From Pseudaeromonas paramecii (GTDB taxonomy: Bacteria; Pseudomonadota; Gammaproteobacteria; Enterobacterales; Aeromonadaceae), in NCBI RefSeq assembly GCF_039540575.1, contig NZ_BAABFC010000006.1:1-64000 (forward strand): a stretch of 64,000 nt of DNA, given 5' to 3'. Below are positions 43,309 to 51,787 of this stretch, one piece after another (within the stretch, counting starts at the first letter, position 1; every line of letters begins with the position of its first letter). Position numbers and translations under genes: made by a program. A model generated the notes under the pieces. The model made no database searches, had not been told where the DNA came from, and saw nothing but the letters and a program-made list of their open reading frames with translations.

Positions 43309-43340
43309 AAAAAGCCCTAGGGATGACCCAGGGCTTTTTT
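43309..43340. terminator. Bidirectional terminator between the DUF1254 and FadL-like genes
   Basis: The stem AAAAAGCCCT...AGGGCTTTTTT, with internal GGG/CCC, has A and T runs on both sides. Confidence 0.85.
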
Positions 43341-43371
43341 GTTGCTCGACGGCGCGGCGCCGGGCCGAACG

Positions 43372-44538
43372 CTAGGACTTATGCCCGTAGCTGATGGCGA
43401 TAAAGTAGAGGGTGGAGGGGTTGTAATGGCCGCCCAGCAGATTGCCCTGCACGGTGGAACCATCCACCTGGGCCAGCTCCAGGGCGATGCCCAGGGAGTT
43501 GCGGTCGTCGAATGTATAGCGACCGCCGACGCCCAGACGCACGGTATCGCCGGAGGGCAGGGCCAGCAGGGCGTTATCCTGATCCTTGTAGATGCTGCTG
43601 TCGAAGGCCACGCCCAGGTTCATGGTGAGCCGGGGCGCCATGTGGTTTTGGATGCCCAGAGCGGCATGCCAGGTGTCCTGCAGCAGGTTGGCGCTGGGCT
43701 TGCTGTATTCGCCAATCCAGACCTCGTTCTTGTTATAGACGGACCAGTCTTGCCAGCCGAGGTTGGCCAGCAGATCCACCCGGGGGGATAGGCTGTACAC
43801 GCCGCTGAGCATCAGCTGTTGCGGGGCGACCACCTTGCCGGACAAGGGCAGTGCCTGTATCACCTCACCGAGCCCATCTTGTGAAAAGCGATAGGTGACG
43901 CGGCTGCTGTAGGCCAACCCCAGGCGCAGATCCGCATTGGGCTGATAGAGCAGTCCCAGCTTGTAGCCTGCGGCCCAGTCGGTGTCGCTGATATCCAGCC
44001 CGTCATCCAGGGCGCCCTTGATGGAGAAGATGCCGTAATTGGCGTTGATCCCGACGCCCAGGGACCAGGCATCGTTCAGACGGTAGGCCACGCTGGGCTG
44101 CAGGCTCATGGCCATCAGGGTGCAGTCTTTCAAGATGTCGTTGCCGCTCCAGTCGCCAAAATCCAGCGACAGGCCAAAGTTGCCATACAGGCCGATACCC
44201 AGTTTCCAGCGGTCATCCAGACTATGGCTATAAAAGGCGCTGCCGGCGGGGAACCAGCCGATGATGCTGTCGTCGGGGCTGTTGAGATGGTCATTGGCCA
44301 TCTGGTAGTGGGTGTCACCGTACAGGGCTTGCAGCCCGAGGGTGACATCGTCACCGGCGAGCCGGGTCATACCGGCCGGGTTACTGGCGATGGTCGAGGC
44401 ATCCTGGGCCCGGGCGGCCATGCCCGCACTGGCCAGACCCACATCGTCAGTACCCAGCTCATACAGATAGAGGCCGGCGGCTGACGAGACGCCGGGCAAC
44501 AGCAGACCGATCGCTGCAAGGGAACGTAATGGCATCAT
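43372..44538 (-). CDS. FadL/OMPP1-family outer membrane transporter
   Basis: The start is ATG 44538, after AAGGAG. The 388-residue product has a signal peptide (LRSLAAIGLLLPGVSSA) and the FadL-family start GLYLYELGTDDVGLASAG, with the NPAG motif (IASNPAGMTRLAG) that forms the hatch region. The rest alternates amphipathic strands of a 14-strand barrel and ends in the C-terminal aromatic-type strand FIAISYGHKS. FadL-type proteins carry long-chain fatty acids or other hydrophobic compounds across the outer membrane; the substrate here is unknown. fadE lies 22 kb away, so fatty acid is only one option. Confidence 0.9.
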   Translation of the reverse strand: MMPLRSLAAIGLLLPGVSSAAGLYLYELGTDDVGLASAGMAARAQDASTIASNPAGMTRLAGDDVTLGLQALYGDTHYQMANDHLNSPDDSIIGWFPAGSAFYSHSLDDRWKLGIGLYGNFGLSLDFGDWSGNDILKDCTLMAMSLQPSVAYRLNDAWSLGVGINANYGIFSIKGALDDGLDISDTDWAAGYKLGLLYQPNADLRLGLAYSSRVTYRFSQDGLGEVIQALPLSGKVVAPQQLMLSGVYSLSPRVDLLANLGWQDWSVYNKNEVWIGEYSKPSANLLQDTWHAALGIQNHMAPRLTMNLGVAFDSSIYKDQDNALLALPSGDTVRLGVGGRYTFDDRNSLGIALELAQVDGSTVQGNLLGGHYNPSTLYFIAISYGHKS

Positions 44539-44821
44539 GTGTCACTCCTTGATTGGAGCGAACAACACGTCACGGTGGCCTGCAGCTGAACGGCGGGGCC
44601 GTGCGGAGGTCGCTCAGGTTGGTAGTTGGCTCGTCCGGCTGGCCAATATGGGTTTCACTTTACTCCCTATGTGGAGGCTGTCACCTATCAGGCGTAAAAA
44701 TCCGTCTGGACGTGGGCAGCTGCCAGTGGCTGCCGCGCTGCGGTTGACGGCTGGGGTGGTTTTAACCTACAGCTGGACAGGTCGGCGGCGGGGCTGCCCG
44801 CCCGCACCATCAGGAGGGACC

Positions 44822-45379
44822 ATGGAGATCCAGATCACGCCATTGACGCAGGCCACGGTGGATGCCTGGTTCGCGTTTTTTGACCAGCGGGCATTTGGTG
44901 ATAACCCGGGCTGGGCCGGCTGCTACTGCACCTATTTTTTTCGGCCGCGTCCGGTGGAGGCCACAGGTGCCGGGCGCAGTCGCCGGGAGTATGCCCGCTG
45001 GTTGATCGATGCGGGCCGGTTACAAGGCTACCTGGCCTGGCACGAGGGACAGGTGGTGGGCTGGTGCAATGCCAACCGCAAGTCCGCCTTCACCGCCCTG
45101 GCTGAGGTCGAGGCCACCCGGGTCTTGGCCATCACTTGCTTTATGGTGGATCCCGCCTGGCGCGGCCAGGGGATCGCCGATGGGCTGTTGACCCATTTGC
45201 TGGTGGCCGCTCGTCAACAGGACTGGTGGTGGGCCGAGGCCTATCCCAGCCCTCGGGCGCGCTCTGCGGCAGGCAAGTTTCATGGCTCGGTGGCCATGTT
45301 TGAGCGGCATGGCTTCACGGCGGTACGGCATGGCAGCAGCCTGTTGATGCGCCTGCCGTTATCCCCGCCGCCTGTCTAG
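44822..45379 (+). CDS. GNAT-family N-acetyltransferase
   Basis: ATG 44822 follows a strong AGGAGGG. The 185-residue product has the GNAT core: a conserved acceptor-side loop GWAGCYCTYFF, then LAITCFMVDPAWRGQGIADGLLTHL, in which RGQGI is the acetyl-CoA pyrophosphate loop. The C-terminal half has SVAMFERHGF, the usual last conserved helix and strand. The substrate is unknown. The C-terminal PLSPPPV tail is unusual. A RhtB-type exporter gene starts 74 bases downstream on the same strand. Confidence 0.87.
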   Translation: MEIQITPLTQATVDAWFAFFDQRAFGDNPGWAGCYCTYFFRPRPVEATGAGRSRREYARWLIDAGRLQGYLAWHEGQVVGWCNANRKSAFTALAEVEATRVLAITCFMVDPAWRGQGIADGLLTHLLVAARQQDWWWAEAYPSPRARSAAGKFHGSVAMFERHGFTAVRHGSSLLMRLPLSPPPV

Positions 45380-45453
45380 CCGGCACAGTGCACTTGGCCC
45401 TTGCCCGGTGTCGTCCACTGGCGTTTAATGCTGCTTTGACAAGGAGGTGCGAC

Positions 45454-46080
45454 ATGGCACTGGATATGTGGCTGGCGTTTTTTGCCGCCTGTTGGGTTAT
45501 CAGTCTCTCCCCGGGGGCCGGGGCCATCGCGTCCATGTCCAGCGGGCTACAGGTGGGGTTGTGGCGGGGTTACTGGAATATTCTGGGGTTGCAGCTGGCC
45601 CTGGCGGTACAGATCCTGATCGTGGCGGCCGGGGTCGGCGCCGTGCTGGTGGCCTCCGAGCTGGCGTTTAACCTGATCAAGTGGTTCGGCGTTCTCTATC
45701 TCATCTACCTGGCTTATCGCCAATGGCGTCAGGCACCCCAGGCCATAAAGGCGCAGACGGATCCGGTGCAGATCCCAGGGCCTGCCCTACTGGCCAAGGG
45801 CTTTCTGGTCAACATCAGCAACCCCAAGGCCATCGTCTTCATGCTGGCGGTGCTGCCCCAGTTCATCGACCCGGCGGCCCCCCTGGTGCCCCAGTACGGC
45901 CTGATGCTGATCACCATGATCAGCGTGGATGTGCTGGTGATGACGGGCTACACCTGTTTGGCCGCTAAGGTGCTGCAACTGCTGCGGACCCCCCGCCAGC
46001 AGCGGCTGCTTAATCGCAGCTTTGCCAGCCTGTTTGTGGGGGCGGCGTCCGTCCTGGCCCTGGTGCACAGAGGTAACTGA
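45454..46080 (+). CDS. LysE/RhtB-family amino acid exporter
   Basis: ATG 45454 follows AAGGAGG. The 208-residue product has six hydrophobic segments and the family motifs ISLSPGAGAIASMSSGLQVG near the N-terminus, LIYLAYRQWR and VNISNPKAIVFMLAVLPQF. The length and layout match RhtB, the homoserine/homoserine-lactone exporter, but the substrate cannot be fixed from sequence. The stop is six bases before the next gene, so co-transcription with the DUF481 gene is likely. Confidence 0.9.
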   Translation: MALDMWLAFFAACWVISLSPGAGAIASMSSGLQVGLWRGYWNILGLQLALAVQILIVAAGVGAVLVASELAFNLIKWFGVLYLIYLAYRQWRQAPQAIKAQTDPVQIPGPALLAKGFLVNISNPKAIVFMLAVLPQFIDPAAPLVPQYGLMLITMISVDVLVMTGYTCLAAKVLQLLRTPRQQRLLNRSFASLFVGAASVLALVHRGN

Positions 46081-46086
46081 TCCGCG

Positions 46087-47046
46087 ATGAGTCTGCTGTT
46101 GGCGCTCTTGGGTTCGGCGCAGGCCGTGTTGTGGATGGAGAATGGCGACCGGCTGAGCGGCCAGATCAAGAAGATCAGTGGCAGCGAGCTGGTGCTGGAG
46201 ACCGTCTACGGTGGTCAGCTGCGCCTGCCGCGGGCCAATGTGACCCGCTGGCAGGATGAGTCTGGTCGGCTGCTCGGCCCCGAGACCCTGGTGGCGGCCA
46301 CACCGCCGGCCAAGTCCAAGGACGCATGGGAATACAAGGTGTCGGCAGATGCCAGCGTCAAACTCAAGCGCGGCGAGAATAGCCGCAACGACATCGACCT
46401 GGATCTGGATACCCAGCTGACCGCGGGCCAATGGCGCTGGGGGCTGGTTGGCGACTACGAGTACGACACCTCAGAAGGGCAGACCCTCACCCACAAGTAT
46501 CAGCTCATCCCTAAGCTGGACTACTTCTTCCATCCCAACTGGTTCTGGCGCGGCTCGGTGGATCTGCGTTATGACATGTTGGGTGAAACTTACCTGGAGG
46601 TGGACTACGCCAGTGGCCCGGGCTACCGCTTCTGGAAGCGCAAGGAGAGCTGGCTGGAGATGAACCTGCAGGCCGGCTGGAGTGCGGTGCGCTGGCGCGA
46701 TGACAGCGGGTCACTCTCGCTCATATTCCCTGGCCAACGGCAGGTGGCCTACCCCTTAGTTATTTGGGGCTGGGATTATCAACAACCGTTGGGGGATAGC
46801 CGTTTCACCCTGTTCAGTCAGGGCAAGTATGCCAAATTCGTCAAGCAGCAATCCGATTGGCTGGTGCTCAATCAGCAGGCCGAGGCAGAGTTCGGGGTAC
46901 GTTATGCCCTGAGCAAACACCTGCGGCTCTCCTGGCGCTCGGAGGTGGATTGGAACGACATGTGGCTGGAGGCGGGGGGGCAGAAGATCCGCCCCGAGGA
47001 TGATCTGGAGTGGCGCCATTATCTGAGCCTGGGCTTCAACTACTGA
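46087..47046 (+). CDS. DUF481 outer membrane protein
   Basis: The 319-residue product has a short signal peptide (MSLLLALLGSAQA), a small N-terminal domain (VLWMENGDRLSGQIKKISGS, resembling the small beta domain of YdiY-type proteins) and a DUF481 barrel (about 90-319) of alternating aromatic strands ending in LSLGFNY. The C-terminal Tyr is typical of outer membrane proteins. The function is unknown; YdiY of E. coli is acid-induced. The start is ATG 46087, with GAGGTAA overlapping the end of the exporter gene. Confidence 0.85.
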   Translation: MSLLLALLGSAQAVLWMENGDRLSGQIKKISGSELVLETVYGGQLRLPRANVTRWQDESGRLLGPETLVAATPPAKSKDAWEYKVSADASVKLKRGENSRNDIDLDLDTQLTAGQWRWGLVGDYEYDTSEGQTLTHKYQLIPKLDYFFHPNWFWRGSVDLRYDMLGETYLEVDYASGPGYRFWKRKESWLEMNLQAGWSAVRWRDDSGSLSLIFPGQRQVAYPLVIWGWDYQQPLGDSRFTLFSQGKYAKFVKQQSDWLVLNQQAEAEFGVRYALSKHLRLSWRSEVDWNDMWLEAGGQKIRPEDDLEWRHYLSLGFNY

Positions 47047-47071
47047 AGCCAGTCCCCGGCGCAAGAACGAC

Positions 47072-47102
47072 AACACCCCGCCATGGCGGGGTGTTTTTTT
47101 TT
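47072..47102. terminator. Terminator between the DUF481 and CstA-like genes
   Basis: The palindrome AACACCCCGCCATGGCGGGGTGTT is followed by a T9 run; convergent genes flank it. Confidence 0.9.
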
Positions 47103-47115
47103 GCCGTTCCCCTGG

Positions 47116-48540
47116 TTACGGGGCGGGTGCCTTGGCGGCCAGGGCGCCGCTGCGGTACTTGAGCAGGAACAGCACCGTGATCGCCAGGGTGGCGGCCACA
47201 CCAATCAGGCTGGAGGGCAGCATGGCCAGACCGAAGCCGATGGGGGCATTGGCCAGGTAGGTGATGCACACCGCCGTCATAAACACCGCCGGCAGGGTGC
47301 AGATCCAGTGCAGCTTGTCCTCCTTGGCCAGGTAGGCGGCGGCGGCCCACAGCATGATCACGGCGGTGGTCTGGTTGGCCCAGCCGAAGTAGCGCCAGAT
47401 CACTCCGAAGTCCGCCTTGGAGATGAGGTAGCCCACCACAAACATGGGCACGGCGATGAGCAACCGCTTGGCGATGGGCTTCTGCGGCATCTTCAGAAAC
47501 TCGGCAATGATGAGGCGGGCACTGCGGAAGGCGGTATCGCCGGAGGTGATGGGCAGTATCACCACCCCCAGGATGGCCAGTATGCCCCCCACCTGACCCA
47601 GCAGGCCGATGGAGACTTCGTGTACCACGGCGGCCGGACCGCCATGGGCCAGGGTGGCGTTGAGGGCGGTGGGGCTGTCGTAGAAGGAGAGGCCCAGGGT
47701 ACACCAGATCAGGGCGATGACCCCTTCACCTATCATGGCGCCGTAGAAGATGAAGCGGCCGGATTTTTCATTTTGCATGCAGCGCGCCATCAGCGGCGAC
47801 TGAGTGGCGTGAAAGCCGGAGACGGCGCCACAGGCGATGGTGATAAACAGCAGGGGCCACAGGGGCAGCTCGCTGGGATGCAGGTTGGCCAGGCTGATGC
47901 CGGCGCTGTACAGGGGCTTGTCGGACAGCAGCATGGCGGCCACCAGACCGACGGACATGAACAGCAGCAAGGCGCCAAACAGGGGATAGAGGCGGCCGAT
48001 GATCTTGTCGATGGGGACTATGGTTGCCAGTATGTAGTAGGCGAAGATGGCCAGGATCCAGTAAACCACGCTACTGCTGGTGAGGTTGGCCAGCAGGCCG
48101 GCCGGACTCAGCACAAACACCACACCCACCAGCATCAGCAACAGCACCGCAAACAGGTTCATGAAGTGCTTGGCGGCCGAGCCCAGATGCTCCCCCACCA
48201 CCACGGGCACCGAGGCGCCCTTGGCCCGCACCGACAGCATGCCGGAGAAGTAGTCGTGCACCGCGCCGGCGAAGATGCAGCCGAACACGATCCACAGCAT
48301 GGCCACCGGGCCATACAGGGCCCCTAGTATGGGGCCGAAGATGGGCCCCACGCCGGCGATGTTCAGCAACTGCACCAGATAGATCTTCTTGTCGGACATG
48401 GGCACATAGTCCACCCCGTCCGCCATGGTGACTGCGGGGGTGGCCTGTTCTGGCCGGGGGCCGAACACCTTTTCTACGAACTTGCCGTAGAAGAAATAGC
48501 CGGCCAGCAACAGGCCGACAGCAAGCAGGAACCAACTCAT
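47116..48540 (-). CDS. CstA-family transporter, short form, beside BtsS/BtsR
   Basis: I chose ATG 48540 (474 residues), preceded by AAGGAG; the extension to 48567 lacks one. The product is a CstA-domain permease with about 13 membrane helices. Conserved features are the N-terminal NIAGVGPIFGPILGALYGP, GAVHDYFSGMLSVRAKG, GAVSGFHATQSPLMAR and ITSGDTAFRSARL. E. coli CstA and BtsT are about 700 residues; the short form lacks their C-terminal extension but keeps the core. BtsT is a pyruvate/proton symporter controlled by BtsS/BtsR. The BtsR and BtsS genes lie directly upstream on the same strand, so this gene is probably their target and pyruvate its substrate. Confidence 0.88.
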   Translation of the reverse strand: MSWFLLAVGLLLAGYFFYGKFVEKVFGPRPEQATPAVTMADGVDYVPMSDKKIYLVQLLNIAGVGPIFGPILGALYGPVAMLWIVFGCIFAGAVHDYFSGMLSVRAKGASVPVVVGEHLGSAAKHFMNLFAVLLLMLVGVVFVLSPAGLLANLTSSSVVYWILAIFAYYILATIVPIDKIIGRLYPLFGALLLFMSVGLVAAMLLSDKPLYSAGISLANLHPSELPLWPLLFITIACGAVSGFHATQSPLMARCMQNEKSGRFIFYGAMIGEGVIALIWCTLGLSFYDSPTALNATLAHGGPAAVVHEVSIGLLGQVGGILAILGVVILPITSGDTAFRSARLIIAEFLKMPQKPIAKRLLIAVPMFVVGYLISKADFGVIWRYFGWANQTTAVIMLWAAAAYLAKEDKLHWICTLPAVFMTAVCITYLANAPIGFGLAMLPSSLIGVAATLAITVLFLLKYRSGALAAKAPAP

Positions 48541-48667
48541 ACCTTCACTCCTTGGAAAGGTTATCAATCGTAGGGGAGTGTAGGCCTGGCTTGCCGCCCT
48601 GGCTGCCGCTACCGGCTAAGCGGCGGTTTGGCGGCGCCAGCGGCGAGACGGTGTGAGTCAGGTCACG

Positions 48668-49375
48668 TCAGCTCAGCCCCAGACGGGCCTTGATGTCGGG
48701 CAGGAAGCGGCGGCTCACCGGCACCGTTTGCCCCGCCGGGGTGAGGATTTCGGCCAGTTGGTGCTCCAGCAGGCGCAACTCCCCCAGGGCGTGGGGAGCC
48801 ACCAGATACTGGCGATGGCAGCGGATGAGGGGCGTCTGCTCCTCCAGGGCCTTCAGGGTCAGTTGGGTATGGTAATGCTCGCTGCCGCTGACCAGGTGCA
48901 CGCCTCCCAGATCCGAATAGGCAAAGTCGATGGCCTCCAAGGGCAGCAACTTGACCCGGTTGTGGACAAACACCGGCAGCCGGCTGGGCGGTGGCGCCAG
49001 CTGGCGTACCGGTTGGGGTGTGAGGCTCTGGCGCAGGCGGTGCAGCGTCTTGGCCAGACGATCCGGCGCCACGGGTTTGAGCAGGTAGTCGAAGGCCTGC
49101 TCCTCGAAGGCCTGGATGGCGTAGTCATCAAAGGCGGTGACAAACACGATGCGCGGCAGGGGATCGGCCAGCAGGCCGATGAGCTCCATGCCGCTGACCT
49201 TGGGCATCTGGATATCCAGAAACACCACATCGGGCTTGAGTTCGTTGATCTGTTGCAGGGCCTCGATGGCGTTGGCCGCCTGGCCCAGGATCTGGATGTC
49301 TGCCTCGCCGGCCAGCTGGCTCATCAGCTCCTGGCGCGCGAAAGGTTCGTCATCCACCAGCAGTACGCGGATCAT
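48668..49375 (-). CDS. btsR: LytTR response regulator BtsR
   Basis: The 235-residue product has an N-terminal REC domain with Asp54 in DVVFLDIQMP, the switch lysine in YLLKPVAPD near 103, and a C-terminal LytTR DNA-binding domain (about 135-235) with YSDLGGVHLVSGSEHY and IRCHRQYLV. This is the form of BtsR (YehT). Its ATG overlaps the btsS stop (49372-49375), so the sensor and regulator are coupled. It probably activates the CstA-family gene 127 bases downstream; I could not find a confident direct-repeat operator there. Confidence 0.93.
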   Translation of the reverse strand: MIRVLLVDDEPFARQELMSQLAGEADIQILGQAANAIEALQQINELKPDVVFLDIQMPKVSGMELIGLLADPLPRIVFVTAFDDYAIQAFEEQAFDYLLKPVAPDRLAKTLHRLRQSLTPQPVRQLAPPPSRLPVFVHNRVKLLPLEAIDFAYSDLGGVHLVSGSEHYHTQLTLKALEEQTPLIRCHRQYLVAPHALGELRLLEHQLAEILTPAGQTVPVSRRFLPDIKARLGLS

Positions 49376-51042
49376 GGGGCCTCCTTGGGCAGGGTCAGGC
49401 TGACCCGGCAGTAACAGTCGGCCTGGTTGTGGATTCTAAGCTGGGCCTCACTACCAAAAGCGTTGTGCAGCCGCCGCTGCACTATGGTCAGCCCCAGGCC
49501 ATCGCTGTCGCCAGACGGTGCGTAGGCGCCGGCATTGTCTTCTATCTCCAACAGCACCTGCTTGCCCCGCGCCTCGGCACGGATCTGCAGCCGTCCCGGC
49601 TCCAGCAGGTTGGCGATGCCGTGCTTGATGGCGTTTTCGATCAGGGGCTGCAGGGTGAAGGCCGGCAGCCGGGTGGTCAGCAGCTCCGCCGGGATCTGGT
49701 AATCCACCTGTAGGCGCTCGCCGAAACGGGCCTGCTCGATTTCCAGATAGGACTGGCAATGCTCCAGCTCTTCGGCCAGGGTGGTGAGCCCCTCCTGGCG
49801 CTTGAGGTTCTTGCGGAAGAAGTGCGACAGGTGCAGCAGCAGGCCGCGGGCCCGCTCGGGATCCGTGCGGGTGATGGCGCCGATGGTGTTGAGGGTGTTG
49901 AACAGGAAATGGGGGTTGATCTGGGCGCGCAGCAGCTTGAGCTCGGCCTGGGTTAACAGGTTCTCCTGTTGCGCCAAGCGGCTGCTGAGTAGCTGGCGGG
50001 ACAACAGGTTGGCGATGCCTTCGCCCAGGGTGCGGTTGATCTTGAGAAACAGGCGCTGCCGGGGTTCATACAGCTTGATGGTGCCCAGGACCCCTTTCTC
50101 GCCTTGAAGCGGGATCACCAGCACAGAGCCCAGCGGGCAGTGGGCCTGGATGCTGCAGCGGTAGGGCTCGCTCTGACCGTCGGCAAACATCAAGCGGTTA
50201 TGGGCAATGGCGGCCAGGGTCAGGGGCGAGGAGATGGGGCGCCCCGGCTTGTGGTGATCCTCACCCGTGCCGACGAAGGCCAGGATGCGGTGGCAGTCGG
50301 TGATGGCCACGGCGCCGACCCCGGTTTCCTGATAGAGGATCTGGGCCACCGCCTGAGCCGCGGCTGGGGTGAGTCCCTGATCCAGCAGGCCGACGGTGCG
50401 CTGGGCGATGCGCAGTGCCTTGGCGGAGAAGGTGCCGGAGAGCTCCTCGAACATGCGCTTCTGATCGCGGATCATGCTGATAAACAGGGCGGCACCGGTG
50501 GCGTTGGCCAGCAGCATGGGCGGGGCGATGAGCTGCACCAGCTCCCAGGCCTGAGCGAACGGCTGAGCCAACAGCAGTATGATGAGCATCTGCAGCAGCT
50601 CGGCCAGCAGGGTAACGGCAAAGGCCAGGGCGGGGCTGAACAGCTTGTCCAGCCGACCACGGCGCAGCAGGTACCAGTGTACCAGGCCGCCGAGCAAGCC
50701 TTCGGCGGTGGTGGAGACGGCGCAGGCCAGATCGGTGAAGCCCCCCAGGCTCCAGCGATGCAGGCCGCCGGTGAGGCCGACGAAGAAGCCGGTGATCGGG
50801 CCGCCCAGCAGCCCCCCCAGCACGGCGCCTACCGCCCGGGTATTGGCGATGGCCCCCTGGATCTCCAGACCAAAATAGGTGCCCAGGATACAGAAGGCGG
50901 AGAACAGACAGTAGATCACCACCTTATGCGGCCAACGCACCGAATAGTTGGCCAGGGGATGGAACAGGGGGGTCTTGGAGAGCAGGTAGGCGATCACCAA
51001 AAACACGCTGAGCTGTTGAAACAACGAGAAGACGAGGGGCAT
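49372..51042 (-). CDS. btsS: LytS-type sensor kinase BtsS
   Basis: BtsS senses external pyruvate in E. coli. The 556-residue product has five to six membrane helices of the 5TMR-LYT type (about 1-190, including GLEIQGAIANTRAVGAVLGG and GFFVGLTGGLHRW), a GAF domain (about 220-345), the HisK phospho-acceptor region AQINPHFLFNTLNTIGAI (His near 372) and a HATPase with LQPLIENAIKHGIAN and DGLGLTIV. The start is ATG 51042 after CAGGAG. The length matches E. coli BtsS (about 561). Confidence 0.93.
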   Translation of the reverse strand: MPLVFSLFQQLSVFLVIAYLLSKTPLFHPLANYSVRWPHKVVIYCLFSAFCILGTYFGLEIQGAIANTRAVGAVLGGLLGGPITGFFVGLTGGLHRWSLGGFTDLACAVSTTAEGLLGGLVHWYLLRRGRLDKLFSPALAFAVTLLAELLQMLIILLLAQPFAQAWELVQLIAPPMLLANATGAALFISMIRDQKRMFEELSGTFSAKALRIAQRTVGLLDQGLTPAAAQAVAQILYQETGVGAVAITDCHRILAFVGTGEDHHKPGRPISSPLTLAAIAHNRLMFADGQSEPYRCSIQAHCPLGSVLVIPLQGEKGVLGTIKLYEPRQRLFLKINRTLGEGIANLLSRQLLSSRLAQQENLLTQAELKLLRAQINPHFLFNTLNTIGAITRTDPERARGLLLHLSHFFRKNLKRQEGLTTLAEELEHCQSYLEIEQARFGERLQVDYQIPAELLTTRLPAFTLQPLIENAIKHGIANLLEPGRLQIRAEARGKQVLLEIEDNAGAYAPSGDSDGLGLTIVQRRLHNAFGSEAQLRIHNQADCYCRVSLTLPKEAP

Positions 51043-51171
51043 GATCCACTCCTGTACCGCAGGATGGGGTCATGGTATGCCAATCCAACCAGAGCGGACA
51101 GGCGGGGCGGCCTCTTTGCGCCAACTTGTGAGCAGGGTCACCGGACCCACAACAACCAAAAAGGATGCGTT

Positions 51172-51786
51172 ATGGGACAGGGCGTGGGCAATGGGACGTG
51201 GCAGCGAACAGGCTCTGTGAGCGGGGCCGGCTGCACCGGCCGCGGACGCCTGTGGTGCTGGCTGGTCTGTCTGGCCCTGTGGGGGAGTGTCTGCCGGGCC
51301 GAGCTGCCTGCCGAGGCGTTGAGCCTGGCGGATAACCTCATCAATCCGGGGCAATTTAACCAGTTCAATCAACAGGTGCTGCAGGACCTCATTCGTCAGC
51401 AACCCGAGCTGGCCCGCTATCAGGGGGTGGTGCAGCGCTGGAGCAAGGAGACCCTGAGCTGGCCTGAGGTGCGCCAGGGGTTGGCCCTGCACTACGCCCA
51501 GCATTTTACCCGCGACGAGATGGCCCAGATGAATGTGTTTTTTGCCACGCCTACGGGCAAGAAATACGTCAAGTATGCGCCCCTGCTCAGGGAGGAGACA
51601 CTGGCGGTCGGCCAGAACCTGATCCAGGCGGGATTACCCCGGCTGGCGTTGATGCTGCAGGTGGCGAAGGCACAGGCCGGTGACACCAGCCCGACGGGGG
51701 TGACGCTGCCGGCCAGTGGCGCCTTGACGGCCCAGCCGGTTTCGGCGGCCGTGTCTGCTGCCTCGCCTGACGATAACAGACGGTGA
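51172..51786 (+). CDS. Exported DUF2059 protein
   Basis: A frame stays open far upstream (from 50104) through the antisense of btsS; I place the start at ATG 51172, six bases after AAGGA. The 204-residue product has a long positive N-region (about 26 residues) before a hydrophobic stretch LWCWLVCLALWGSVCRAEL, so it is exported with an atypical signal. The DUF2059 domain follows (FTRDEMAQMNVFFATPTGKKYVKYAPLL, about 115-145). The function is unknown. The tail is Ala/Ser/Thr-rich. It is divergent from btsS and converges on the EAL-CBS-GGDEF gene. Confidence 0.8.
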   Translation: MGQGVGNGTWQRTGSVSGAGCTGRGRLWCWLVCLALWGSVCRAELPAEALSLADNLINPGQFNQFNQQVLQDLIRQQPELARYQGVVQRWSKETLSWPEVRQGLALHYAQHFTRDEMAQMNVFFATPTGKKYVKYAPLLREETLAVGQNLIQAGLPRLALMLQVAKAQAGDTSPTGVTLPASGALTAQPVSAAVSAASPDDNRR

Positions 51787-51787
51787 G

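Noticed and set aside
48541..48667. BtsR direct-repeat operator upstream of the CstA-like gene
   Set aside because: ACCG-type elements are present but not with the spacing I know for BtsR; no site could be supported.
50104..51171. Long N-terminal extension of the DUF2059 gene
   Set aside because: This part is antisense to btsS; the start at 51172 has a ribosome site and gives an exported protein of sensible length.
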